Of a DNA stretch of 64,000 nt, positions 9,266-16,833 are shown piece after piece (within the stretch, counting starts at the first letter, position 1; every line of letters starts with the position of its first letter). Below the pieces are notes generated by a model that did not search any database, was not told the origin of the DNA, and was given only the letters and a program-made list of their open reading frames with translations. The stretch comes from Pararhizobium polonicum (lineage in GTDB: Bacteria; Pseudomonadota; Alphaproteobacteria; Rhizobiales; Rhizobiaceae): contig NZ_LGLV01000017.1 of NCBI RefSeq assembly GCF_001687365.1, positions 123,920 to 187,919 on the forward strand. The letters are read 5' to 3'. The translations under genes were made by a program, and so were the position numbers.

Positions 9266-10597
9266 TTATTTGGCGGCGGCGGTGACCGGTTCCTGCACGC
9301 GGCCGCTCAGCGAGAACGCGAGGATCGCCGATAACAGCAGCAGTCCGCCGACGATGAACATCGGCAGTTCGTAGACGCCGGTCGAATCCTTGACCAGGCC
9401 GGTGATATAGGGCGCCGCAAAGCCTGCAATATTACCGATCGTGTTGATCAGGGCGATACCGGCGGCGGCTGCCGGACCGGTGAGGAAGCGCGACGGGATC
9501 GCCCAGAAGTTCGGCAGGGCTGCGAAGATCGAGCAGGCCGTGATGGTGATGACCAGAATGGTTGCTTCCGGAGATCCCATGTAGAGCGCGATCGGGATGC
9601 TGATCGCACCGGTGAGCGCCGGAATGCCGATATGCCAGACCTTGACGCCACGCTTGGAGGCATCGCGGCTCCAGAAGTACAGCGCCACGGCGGCCGGCAG
9701 ATAGGGGATGGCGGTGATCAGGCCCTTGTCGAACACATCGAACTTGGTGCCGAATTTCGCTTCGAAACCGGCGATGATGGTCGGCAGGAAGAAGGCGAGG
9801 GCATAGAGGCCATAGATCAGGCCGAAATAGATCACCGAGAGCAGCCACACGCGGCCATCGGTAAAGGCGATGCGCATCATGCCGCCGTGGGCAGCGGCCT
9901 TGATCTTGTCTTCGCTAGCCAGTTCCTTGTTCAGCCAGTCCTTTTCCGCCTGTGTCAGCCACTTGGCGTCATCCGGCCTGTCGGCGAGATAGAACCAGGC
10001 GATGATGCCGACGAGGATCGCGGGAACCGCGACACCGAAGAACATGATCCGCCAGCCTTCGAGGCCAAATGCGCCATGCGCCTGGATGAGCATGGCTGCG
10101 AGCGGAGCACCGATCACGGTCGTCAGCGGCTGTGCCAGATAGAAGAGCGCCAGGATCTTGTTGCGATGGCGGGCCGGAACCCACATGCTGAGGAACAGGA
10201 TCGCGCCGGGGAAGAAGCCGGCTTCGGCCACGCCGAGCAGGAAGCGCAGGACATAGAGTTCCGTCGCGCTGCTGACCCAGGTGAAGAGAAGCGCAACGAT
10301 GCCCCAGGTGACCATGATGCGGGCAAGCCAGCGCCGCGCGCCATATTTGTGAAGCGCAAGGTTGCTCGGGATTTCGAGCACGATATAGCCGAAGAAGAAG
10401 ATGCCGGCGGCAAAACCGAACTGGGCGGTCGTCAGCGCGAGGTCGGTCGTCATGCCGTTCGGGCCGGCAAACGAGATCGCGGTGCGATCGAGGAAGTTGA
10501 TGAAGAACATCAAGGCGATGAACGGCACCAGCCGTATCGACACCTTGGCGATGGCCGAACGCTCGACCTGTGACATTTCTTGGGTTTTGGAATGCAT
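9266..10597 (-). CDS. MFS transporter, anion:cation symporter (ACS) type
   Basis: 443 aa with about twelve membrane helices. N-terminal landmarks are RLVPFIALMFFINFLDRTAIS and the loop GYIVLEIPSNLALHKYGARRW, which resemble the ACS family of organic-anion transporters (tartrate, phthalate, glucarate and similar). The exact substrate cannot be assigned. It is divergent from the LysR gene at 10812 across about 215 bp, the classical arrangement for a regulator and its target, so the LysR product probably controls it. A strong terminator follows. Confidence 0.88.
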   Translation of the reverse strand: MHSKTQEMSQVERSAIAKVSIRLVPFIALMFFINFLDRTAISFAGPNGMTTDLALTTAQFGFAAGIFFFGYIVLEIPSNLALHKYGARRWLARIMVTWGIVALLFTWVSSATELYVLRFLLGVAEAGFFPGAILFLSMWVPARHRNKILALFYLAQPLTTVIGAPLAAMLIQAHGAFGLEGWRIMFFGVAVPAILVGIIAWFYLADRPDDAKWLTQAEKDWLNKELASEDKIKAAAHGGMMRIAFTDGRVWLLSVIYFGLIYGLYALAFFLPTIIAGFEAKFGTKFDVFDKGLITAIPYLPAAVALYFWSRDASKRGVKVWHIGIPALTGAISIPIALYMGSPEATILVITITACSIFAALPNFWAIPSRFLTGPAAAAGIALINTIGNIAGFAAPYITGLVKDSTGVYELPMFIVGGLLLLSAILAFSLSGRVQEPVTAAAK

Positions 10598-10811
10598 AAG
10601 AGCCCCTCCCTTGGTTGCAAGGCTTCTCCAGCAGCACCGTCTTTCAGCGCCGATGACAGAGTGGAAACTCTATTTCCCCTTCCATTACACGTCCTCGATA
10701 CGCATGCGCCTTCAAATTGCCGCAAGTCCTAAAGGAATGTATAGGTTACCGGCAATCGATTTAATCTCGCGGTCACGTGAGAAAAAGTCACAGCTCGCCG
10801 GGGATTTCACT

Positions 10812-11696
10812 GTGAACAAGACGCTGCCATCGCTGAACGCTCTCAAAGCCTTTGAGGCGACCGCGCGGCACCGGTCGATGACGCTCGCCGCCGATGAGCT
10901 TTTCGTCACCCACGGCGCTGTCAGCCGGCACATCAAGTCGCTGGAAGAATCACTGGGTGTTCTGCTTGTCAACCGGAAGGCGCGATCGACGGAGCCGACC
11001 CTGGAGGGCCTGCGTCTGGCGGAGGGGCTGGCGAGTGCCTTCAGCCTGATGCAGGCAAGCGTCGAGCGCGTCCGGCCCGGACCGCTGACTTTGTCCTGCT
11101 CGTCCTCGATCATGATGGGATGGATCATCCCGCGCATCGGCCAGTTCCACGAGCGCCATCCGCATATCGAACTGCAGTTCAACATGAATTTCGACCGGAT
11201 CGATTTCGTGCGCGACAAGATCGGCCTGGCGATCCGCTCCAGCATCATCGAGCCACCGGGAGATGCGGTGATCCGCGAGCTTGGCGGCGAGGCGATCGGA
11301 CCGGTCTGCTCGCCGGAATATCTGGCGCAGGCGCAGATTTCGGCACCGAAGGATCTGGAAGCGGCCATGCTTCTGTCCACCCGCACCCGGCCGCAGGCCT
11401 GGCGGGACTGGCAGACTGTCGCGGAAGAAAATGATCTGGTGCTTGAGCCGCGATCGAGCTTCGATCACTTCTACCTGCTGATTCAGGCCGCCGCCTGCGG
11501 GCTCGGCGTCGCCACCGTGCCGCAGATGCTGGTGCTGGATCAGCTTGCATCGGGGCGGCTCGTGGCCCCCTTCGGCTTCAGGCCCGGGCCGCGCCGTCTG
11601 GTGCTGTGGATCGCCCCGCATGTGGCGGGACGGCCCGATGCGCTGGCGCTGGAGCGCTGGCTGATCGAGGAGATGCGCGCCCGGCCGGACAATTGA
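10812..11696 (+). CDS. LysR-family transcriptional regulator (GcvA-like)
   Basis: 294 aa: N-terminal winged helix-turn-helix (LPSLNALKAFEATARHRSMT, then VTHGAVSRHIKSLEESLGV) and a periplasmic-binding-protein-like effector domain. The start was placed at GTG 10812 because GGGGAT lies 7-8 bases upstream and the encoded sequence matches the family N-terminus; an ATG at 10737 would add 25 residues not typical of the family. Divergent from the MFS gene. Its stop codon lies inside the loop of its own terminator. Confidence 0.88.
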   Translation: MNKTLPSLNALKAFEATARHRSMTLAADELFVTHGAVSRHIKSLEESLGVLLVNRKARSTEPTLEGLRLAEGLASAFSLMQASVERVRPGPLTLSCSSSIMMGWIIPRIGQFHERHPHIELQFNMNFDRIDFVRDKIGLAIRSSIIEPPGDAVIRELGGEAIGPVCSPEYLAQAQISAPKDLEAAMLLSTRTRPQAWRDWQTVAEENDLVLEPRSSFDHFYLLIQAAACGLGVATVPQMLVLDQLASGRLVAPFGFRPGPRRLVLWIAPHVAGRPDALALERWLIEEMRARPDN

Positions 11697-11721
11697 ACGG
11701 CCGGGCGCGTGCTCGTTTTTT
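11676..11721 (+). terminator. Intrinsic terminator overlapping the lysR stop codon
   Basis: Arms CGCGCCCGGCCG (11676-11687) and CGGCCGGGCGCG (11698-11709) pair over 12 bp. The 10-base loop contains the TGA of the lysR gene, and TTTTTT follows at 11716-11721, where the convergent peroxiredoxin gene ends. Confidence 0.85.
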
Positions 11722-12205
11722 AAATCTGTTCGAGCATCGCCGCTGCGGCCGAAACGGTCGCCTGGCCGGGGCTTTCCTCGACGTTCAGCGTCTTCACCAC
11801 GCCGTCTTCCACCAGCATCGAGTAGCGCTTGGAGCGCAGGCCGAGCGTACCGGCCGACAGGTCGATCTCCATGCCGAGCGCCTTGGTGAAGGCGGCGTTC
11901 CAGTCGGACAGGAAGTGGATCTTGCCCTGGCCGCCCGAAGACGTCGCCCAGGCGCCCATGACATGCAGGTCGTTGACGGCGACAACGGCGATATCATCGA
12001 TGCCGCGGGCAAGGATGGCATCGCGGTTTTCCAGATAGCCGGGCAGGTGGTTGAGCGAGCAGGTCGGCGTGAAGGCGCCGGGAACGGCAAAGAGCACGAC
12101 CCTCTTGCCGGCAAACAGCTGGTCGGTGGTGATTTCGACCGGGCCATCGGCGGTCTTTTCCTTGAAGGTGGCGGCAGGCAGCTTGTCTCCGACGGAAATG
12201 GTCAC
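11720..12205 (-). CDS. Peroxiredoxin, Prx5 type, with a single cysteine
   Basis: 161 aa. The peroxidatic Cys49 lies in VPGAFTPTCS, the PxxxTxxC motif of the Prx5 subfamily, and the end of the protein has the family feature VEESPGQATVSAA. No other cysteine is present, so it cannot form an intramolecular disulfide and should act as a 1-Cys enzyme, reduced by glutathione/glutaredoxin or another thiol. It removes H2O2 and organic peroxides. Stand-alone gene, with a clear CAAGGAG leader. Confidence 0.93.
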   Translation of the reverse strand: MTISVGDKLPAATFKEKTADGPVEITTDQLFAGKRVVLFAVPGAFTPTCSLNHLPGYLENRDAILARGIDDIAVVAVNDLHVMGAWATSSGGQGKIHFLSDWNAAFTKALGMEIDLSAGTLGLRSKRYSMLVEDGVVKTLNVEESPGQATVSAAAAMLEQI

Positions 12206-12283
12206 GGTCTCACTCCTTGAGGTATTTTGGAAAGGGCAGGAGCGCGGCGGCTCCGCTTGGTCGAAAAGGAATATAGATTTGGC

Positions 12284-13147
12284 TCAGTCAAAGGCAAGCG
12301 GGGTTTCCATGCTCCGGCCGTTGATCCGGGCAACGAGCAGAACCGAGCCGCTTTTCAACGCCCCGCCTTGTGCGGGTACCCGCACCGGTATGTCCGCCGT
12401 CACCTGGCCGTTCTCTGTTGTCATGCTGTCCGGCTTGCCGAAGCTGTAGCCGGGCGGGCCGGCGAGGAAAAGCTCGGGCGGCGCGGTCTGGTTCGTCCAG
12501 GGCAGCAACAGCGAGATGCGCATGCGTTTGCCGGCCGGATCGAACGTGGCTGCCGTCACCTTGAACGTATCGGACGGCTCTTCCGGCAAAGCGGAAACGG
12601 CATCGTCGATCCGCGCCTTGTCGAGCGGGTTTTCCGCCAGCCCGGCGGGCAGGGGCAGGCTGAGGTCGGCCTGAACCGGGATACAGATATCCTTGCAGAT
12701 GCCGATGAAGACCGAGGCCTTGAGCGTCAGGTCGCCGGTCTGTTCGCTTGTCCCCGTCTCTTCGCGTTTCAAGGACAGTGGAAAGGCCACCGACCGGTCG
12801 TAGCCGGTATAGCTGACGATGCCATCGTCAAAGGCCGCCGGCGCTGGAAAGCGCATGCCGGAGAAGGAGATGCCGTCCTGCGGATCGACGGTCACCTGCG
12901 GCGGGATACCGCTGGCGCCCGGCTCCAGCCAGTAGGTCTTCCAGCCCGGCTTCAGCCGGATGTCCAGGATGGCCGGGATCGTTCCGTCCGGCTGCGGCCT
13001 GTCGGCGACGATGCGTACAGCGCCGCCTTGCGATTGTGCCCATTCGCTCGAGGCGGCATTCGCTGGGGGGACGACAAAAAAATACGCTGAAAGGGTTGCC
13101 AGCGCCGTCAAATGCGTCACATTCTCTCGGAAGCGATGATGTTTCAT
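12284..13147 (-). CDS. Exported protein with DsbD N-terminal (DsbD-alpha-like) domain
   Basis: 287 aa with a Sec signal peptide ending ANAAS near residue 31. The domain resembles the periplasmic N-domain of the thiol:disulfide interchange protein DsbD, including KPGWKTYWLEPGASG and the Cys pair at 151 and 155 (GICKDICIP). Full-length DsbD also has eight membrane helices and a thioredoxin domain; both are absent here and not encoded nearby. It may relay electrons or control periplasmic thiols with another partner. Divergent from yqgE. The domain call is solid, the function inferred. Confidence 0.82.
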   Translation of the reverse strand: MKHHRFRENVTHLTALATLSAYFFVVPPANAASSEWAQSQGGAVRIVADRPQPDGTIPAILDIRLKPGWKTYWLEPGASGIPPQVTVDPQDGISFSGMRFPAPAAFDDGIVSYTGYDRSVAFPLSLKREETGTSEQTGDLTLKASVFIGICKDICIPVQADLSLPLPAGLAENPLDKARIDDAVSALPEEPSDTFKVTAATFDPAGKRMRISLLLPWTNQTAPPELFLAGPPGYSFGKPDSMTTENGQVTADIPVRVPAQGGALKSGSVLLVARINGRSMETPLAFD

Positions 13148-13308
13148 GATGTCGAGGCTTATCGGTTTTGGGGCATGGTTGAAAGATGCCCGCTTTCACC
13201 TCCGGATCATTTTCTCTTGATGGAGATGGGATGGAGGGGCCGGTGACGGTCTTCAAAACAAAAGACAAGGGTGGAAACGCTTTTCAAGTGACCCAGAAGG
13301 CTAACACC

Positions 13309-13911
13309 ATGATGGCGACGTTCCAGAAGAAACGCGAGCGCGGTTTGCTAGACGGTCAGTTTCTGATCGCCATGCCGGGCATGTTCGACAGCAATTTTTC
13401 CCGCACGGTGATCTTCGTCTGCGCCCATTCGAACGACGGCGCCATGGGCTTCGTGCTCAACAGGCCGCAACGGCTGACCTTCCCGGATGTGCTGCTCCAC
13501 CTGCGGATCATCGATCAGGCGCAGGCGATCCGGCTGCCCGGCGTCACCCGCGATTTCCAGATCCAGACCGGCGGCCCGGTTGAAACCGGCCGCGGCTTCG
13601 TCCTGCATTCGGACGATTATCTCAGCGAATCCAGTATTCCCGTCAGCGACGATATCTGCATGACGGCCACGCTCGACATCGTCCGCGCCATCTCGCGCGG
13701 CGAGGGGCCGTCAAAGGCGATGATGATGCTCGGCTATGCCGGCTGGGGGGCTGGCCAGCTCGAAAACGAGATCGCCAGCAATGGCTGGCTCAATTGCCCG
13801 GCCAGCGAGGAACTGATCTTCGACCGCGATCTCGGTGATAAATACGACCGGGCCCTGGCGCTGATGGGCGTTGCTCCGGCCATGCTTTCGGTGGACGCCG
13901 GTCACGCCTGA
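13309..13911 (+). CDS. YqgE/AlgH family protein (UPF0301)
   Basis: 200 aa. Family stretches are [31 protein letters not shown], then [14 protein letters not shown] and [14 protein letters not shown]. The family is widespread in proteobacteria, and its AlgH name comes from alginate regulation in Pseudomonas; the molecular function is unclear. The ATG at 13309 has AGAAGG 8 bases upstream; a second ATG follows at 13312. Confidence 0.92.
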   Translation: MMATFQKKRERGLLDGQFLIAMPGMFDSNFSRTVIFVCAHSNDGAMGFVLNRPQRLTFPDVLLHLRIIDQAQAIRLPGVTRDFQIQTGGPVETGRGFVLHSDDYLSESSIPVSDDICMTATLDIVRAISRGEGPSKAMMMLGYAGWGAGQLENEIASNGWLNCPASEELIFDRDLGDKYDRALALMGVAPAMLSVDAGHA

Positions 13912-14030
13912 CCGGCCGATTTTCCCCTACTTTCTGATATTCGGCCGGAACAATTTGAGCTGCCCTCCGTTTTCCCGTGGCAAGGACAGGACACTTCGAT
14001 CCTGTCCTCAACCTTCCAAGGAGACTGATC

Positions 14031-14222
14031 ATGGGTAGCACTTCCGACAAGATTTCCGGCGTCGCCAATCAGGTTGCAGGCAAGGCCAAGCAGGCTGCCG
14101 GCAAGGCAACCGGAAATGACAAGTTGCAGGCCGAAGGCAAGGGCCAGGAAGTCAAAGGCAAGGTTCAGTCCGCGACGGGCAAGGCCAAGGATGCCGTAAA
14201 GGGCGTCGTTGATCGCATCTAA
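14031..14222 (+). CDS. CsbD family stress protein
   Basis: 63 aa, made of repeated small-residue and lysine segments ([19 protein letters not shown] ... [19 protein letters not shown]), the CsbD-like pattern of small hydrophilic stress proteins. The ATG at 14031 has an AAGGAG Shine-Dalgarno. Such genes are often induced by general stress or osmotic signals; no sigma-specific promoter could be identified by eye. A hairpin terminator lies about 120 bp downstream. Confidence 0.9.
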   Translation: MGSTSDKISGVANQVAGKAKQAAGKATGNDKLQAEGKGQEVKGKVQSATGKAKDAVKGVVDRI

Positions 14223-14344
14223 CCGGTTTGCCGCCGGTCGTCGTTCCCGATGACGGATCGTCGTCCCGGATGATGGCGGCGGCTTCAAAGTGCGCGAATC
14301 GACTGTCCTGACGGGTTCAACTGGATGGGCGATTTATAGCGCCG

Positions 14345-14377
14345 ATGCCCGCTGTGCCTTGCGCGGCGGGCATTTTT
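14345..14377 (+). terminator. Intrinsic terminator downstream of csbD
   Basis: ATGCCCGC (14345-14352) pairs with GCGGGCAT (14366-14373), followed by a five-base T run. It is the only candidate terminator between the CsbD gene and the metallopeptidase gene. Confidence 0.75.
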
Positions 14378-14472
14378 ACAGGACGACGAGACGCCTATTT
14401 TTTTGGACGGGCATTCATACTTCCAGTTTCCAATATCGAACGCACATACATTGATCGGGCGGGCCATTTTTC

Positions 14473-15549
14473 ATGAGACTTTACGAATGCGGCAAGTGCG
14501 GAAATCCCGTTCACTTCGACAATCGCGTTTGCATCAATTGCGGCGCGCAGCTCGGTTTCCTGCCCGACAGCATGTCGATGCAGGCCCTGACGCCGGCTGG
14601 TGGCGATCTGTGGCAGGCAGCCTCGCGCCCACAGGCGGATGTCCGCTTCTGCGCCAATGCCGCGCATGATATCTGCAACTGGCTGATCTCGACCAATGAC
14701 GATCATGTCTATTGCCAGGCATGCCGCTACAATCACATCGTTCCGGTGACCGATAACCCGGAGGGGCTGGCGCGCTGGCAGAAGATCGGCCAGGCGCAGC
14801 GCTACCTGTTCTATTCGCTGTTGCGCTGGAACCTGCCGCGCCCCGGCCGCGACGCCGATCCGCAGGGCGGGCTGGTCTTCGATTTCCTCGCCGACGAGGT
14901 CGATGCCAACGGCTATCTGGTGCCAGCCATGACCGGCCATGAGGATGGCCTCATCAGCCTGCGGGCGGCGGAAGCCAATGACGCGACGCGCGAAAGCGTG
15001 CGGGTTTCGATGAACGAGCCCTACAGGACGCTGCTCGGCCATTTCCGCCACGAGATCGGTCATTTCTATTGGGCGCAGCTGGTGCGCGACGATCGGACGC
15101 TTGCCGAGGCAAGGGCGCTGTTCGGCGACGAGCGCGTGGATTATGCCGAAGCGCTGCAACGCAACTACCGGCAGGGACCGCCCGCCGACTGGCAGGCGCA
15201 TTTCATCAGCACCTATGCCAGCAGCCACCCGGCCGAGGATTTCGCCGAATGCTGGGCGCATTTTCTCCATATCGTCGATACGCTGGAAACCGCCCGGTCC
15301 TTCGGGCTCTCGACCGAGCCGCGGCGCCATGAAAAGATGGCCGCAGAAGTCGATTTCGATCCCTACCGAGCAGCGGATGCACAAACGCTCGTCGATGCCT
15401 GGGTGCCGCTGAGCGTGGCGCTGAACAGCATCCAGCGCAGCATGGGCCAGCCCGACAGCTATCCCTTCGTGCTCTCACCGCCGGTGGTGCAGAAGCTTGA
15501 TTTCATCAACCGGCTGATCCGGCGGGCGGGCGCGGTTTATGAGCGGTAG
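14473..15549 (+). CDS. Putative zinc-binding metallopeptidase with N-terminal zinc ribbon
   Basis: 358 aa. N-terminal zinc ribbon with Cys6, Cys9, Cys20 and Cys23, then a second Cys cluster (Cys60, Cys68, Cys81, Cys84). A central HExxH motif, RHEIGHFYW (His193, Glu194, His197), indicates a gluzincin-like active site, and FAECWAHFLHIVDTLE further on may supply the third ligand. This layout fits the Mx-type putative zinc-binding peptidase family found in many proteobacteria. No signal peptide, so it is probably cytoplasmic. The substrate is unknown and the gene stands alone. Confidence 0.82.
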   Translation: MRLYECGKCGNPVHFDNRVCINCGAQLGFLPDSMSMQALTPAGGDLWQAASRPQADVRFCANAAHDICNWLISTNDDHVYCQACRYNHIVPVTDNPEGLARWQKIGQAQRYLFYSLLRWNLPRPGRDADPQGGLVFDFLADEVDANGYLVPAMTGHEDGLISLRAAEANDATRESVRVSMNEPYRTLLGHFRHEIGHFYWAQLVRDDRTLAEARALFGDERVDYAEALQRNYRQGPPADWQAHFISTYASSHPAEDFAECWAHFLHIVDTLETARSFGLSTEPRRHEKMAAEVDFDPYRAADAQTLVDAWVPLSVALNSIQRSMGQPDSYPFVLSPPVVQKLDFINRLIRRAGAVYER

Positions 15550-15588
15550 CGAGCCGTTCGGTCGATATCAGCGATGCCGGCACTTTTG

Positions 15589-16584
15589 TCAGGCGACACC
15601 AGCAGTCTTGTCAGGCACCGGCACCAGTTCCAAGCTGGTTTTGCCCACCGCTTTTGCGGCATAGAGAGCCCTGTCGGCTTCGGCGAAAATGTCTTTTGCG
15701 GGGACACCCGGCAGGATCATCGCACCGCCGACGGAGGCGCTCACCTTCAGCTTGTTGGGAAAAGAACCGACCCACCATTCCAGTTTGTTGGCGACGCGTC
15801 GGGCGGCCTCGTTGAGGCTTTTCACCGATTCACAATCCAGAATGATCGCGAATTCATCACCGCCAAGGCGCGCAATCACGGTCGCATTTGGCGTCGCTTC
15901 TGCAATTCGCCGGCCGGCGTCTTTCAAACACGTGTCTCCGGCCTGGTGCCCCAACCTGTCGTTGACGGCTTTGAAGCGATCCAGATCGAGGAGGAGAAGC
16001 GCCTTTTGTCCCGGCGAACTGGCAGCAACAGCTTCATCGAACGCGGCCTCAAACTTTGTCCGGGATGCGAGCCCGGTCACGGGGTCGGTTTCCGCCAGGC
16101 GGCGGGTTTGTTCGAACAGCGTCTTTTCGGCCGTTATATCCTGCTTCATTCCGAAGATGCGGACCGGCTGGCCGTCAATTCTTTCGACGATCGCGGTAAT
16201 CCTGATCCATCGGAGATTGCCCTTGCCGGTAACAATCTGGGCGTCGAGCGTAAACCCGTCCCCATCCTTGATCGCTGCGTTGCGAACTTCGGTCAGTTTC
16301 TTGCGGGATTCGGGTAGATAGAGTGCGACAGTGGCTTCCCGCACCAGCGGCGATCGGGGTTCCAGCTCAAACAACTCGTAGACGGTATCGGTCCATGTGA
16401 GCGTTTCATCCGGCAGGGTGCATTCCCAAATGCCGACGCGCGCCGCCTTGAATGATTTATCAAACAGATTTTGAAGCCTATTGAACTGTTCTGAATTGGG
16501 AGGAGTATCCGCAAGAGGCTCACCGGCGTCCACCTTCATTGCGTCAACTTGGCTTTCGCAATGAGATTGCAAACTGCTAGGCAT
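15589..16584 (-). CDS. PAS-GGDEF diguanylate cyclase
   Basis: 331 aa: a PAS domain (about residues 45-155, with GIWECTLPDETLTWTD and a PAC-like tail) followed by a GGDEF domain (160-325). The active-site loop is intact, RLGGDEFAII with GGDEF at 241-245, so cyclase activity making c-di-GMP is likely. The RxxD inhibitory site five residues upstream is absent (PNAT there), predicting no product inhibition by that route. No membrane helix, so it is cytoplasmic; the PAS ligand is unknown. Confidence 0.9.
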   Translation of the reverse strand: MPSSLQSHCESQVDAMKVDAGEPLADTPPNSEQFNRLQNLFDKSFKAARVGIWECTLPDETLTWTDTVYELFELEPRSPLVREATVALYLPESRKKLTEVRNAAIKDGDGFTLDAQIVTGKGNLRWIRITAIVERIDGQPVRIFGMKQDITAEKTLFEQTRRLAETDPVTGLASRTKFEAAFDEAVAASSPGQKALLLLDLDRFKAVNDRLGHQAGDTCLKDAGRRIAEATPNATVIARLGGDEFAIILDCESVKSLNEAARRVANKLEWWVGSFPNKLKVSASVGGAMILPGVPAKDIFAEADRALYAAKAVGKTSLELVPVPDKTAGVA

Positions 16585-16833
16585 GAAACATTCCTACATC
16601 TCGATTTCATATCGACGCTCAGTTGGCTGTAGTATGCAGCAAAAACGTTTCATTTCGGTTGCGGTGAAAGCTCCTGAGAAGCCTTCCGCTGCCAAATGAA
16701 ATCCCGGGAAACGACGCGGTGACAGGTTGCTTTTGTAAGATCCAGATCGTGGCGGCCCAGGCCGCCAGCCTTGGCCGAAATTAGCCACCAGCAGTCCACG
16801 CCAGCCTTCGCAATCTGAAATCCTACCTGCGCC

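Noticed and set aside
10765..10782. LysR-type operator (TCACGTGA and TCTC...GAGA) between the MFS and LysR genes
   Set aside because: The two dyads do not share a centre and neither fits a clear T-N11-A arrangement, so no site is claimed.
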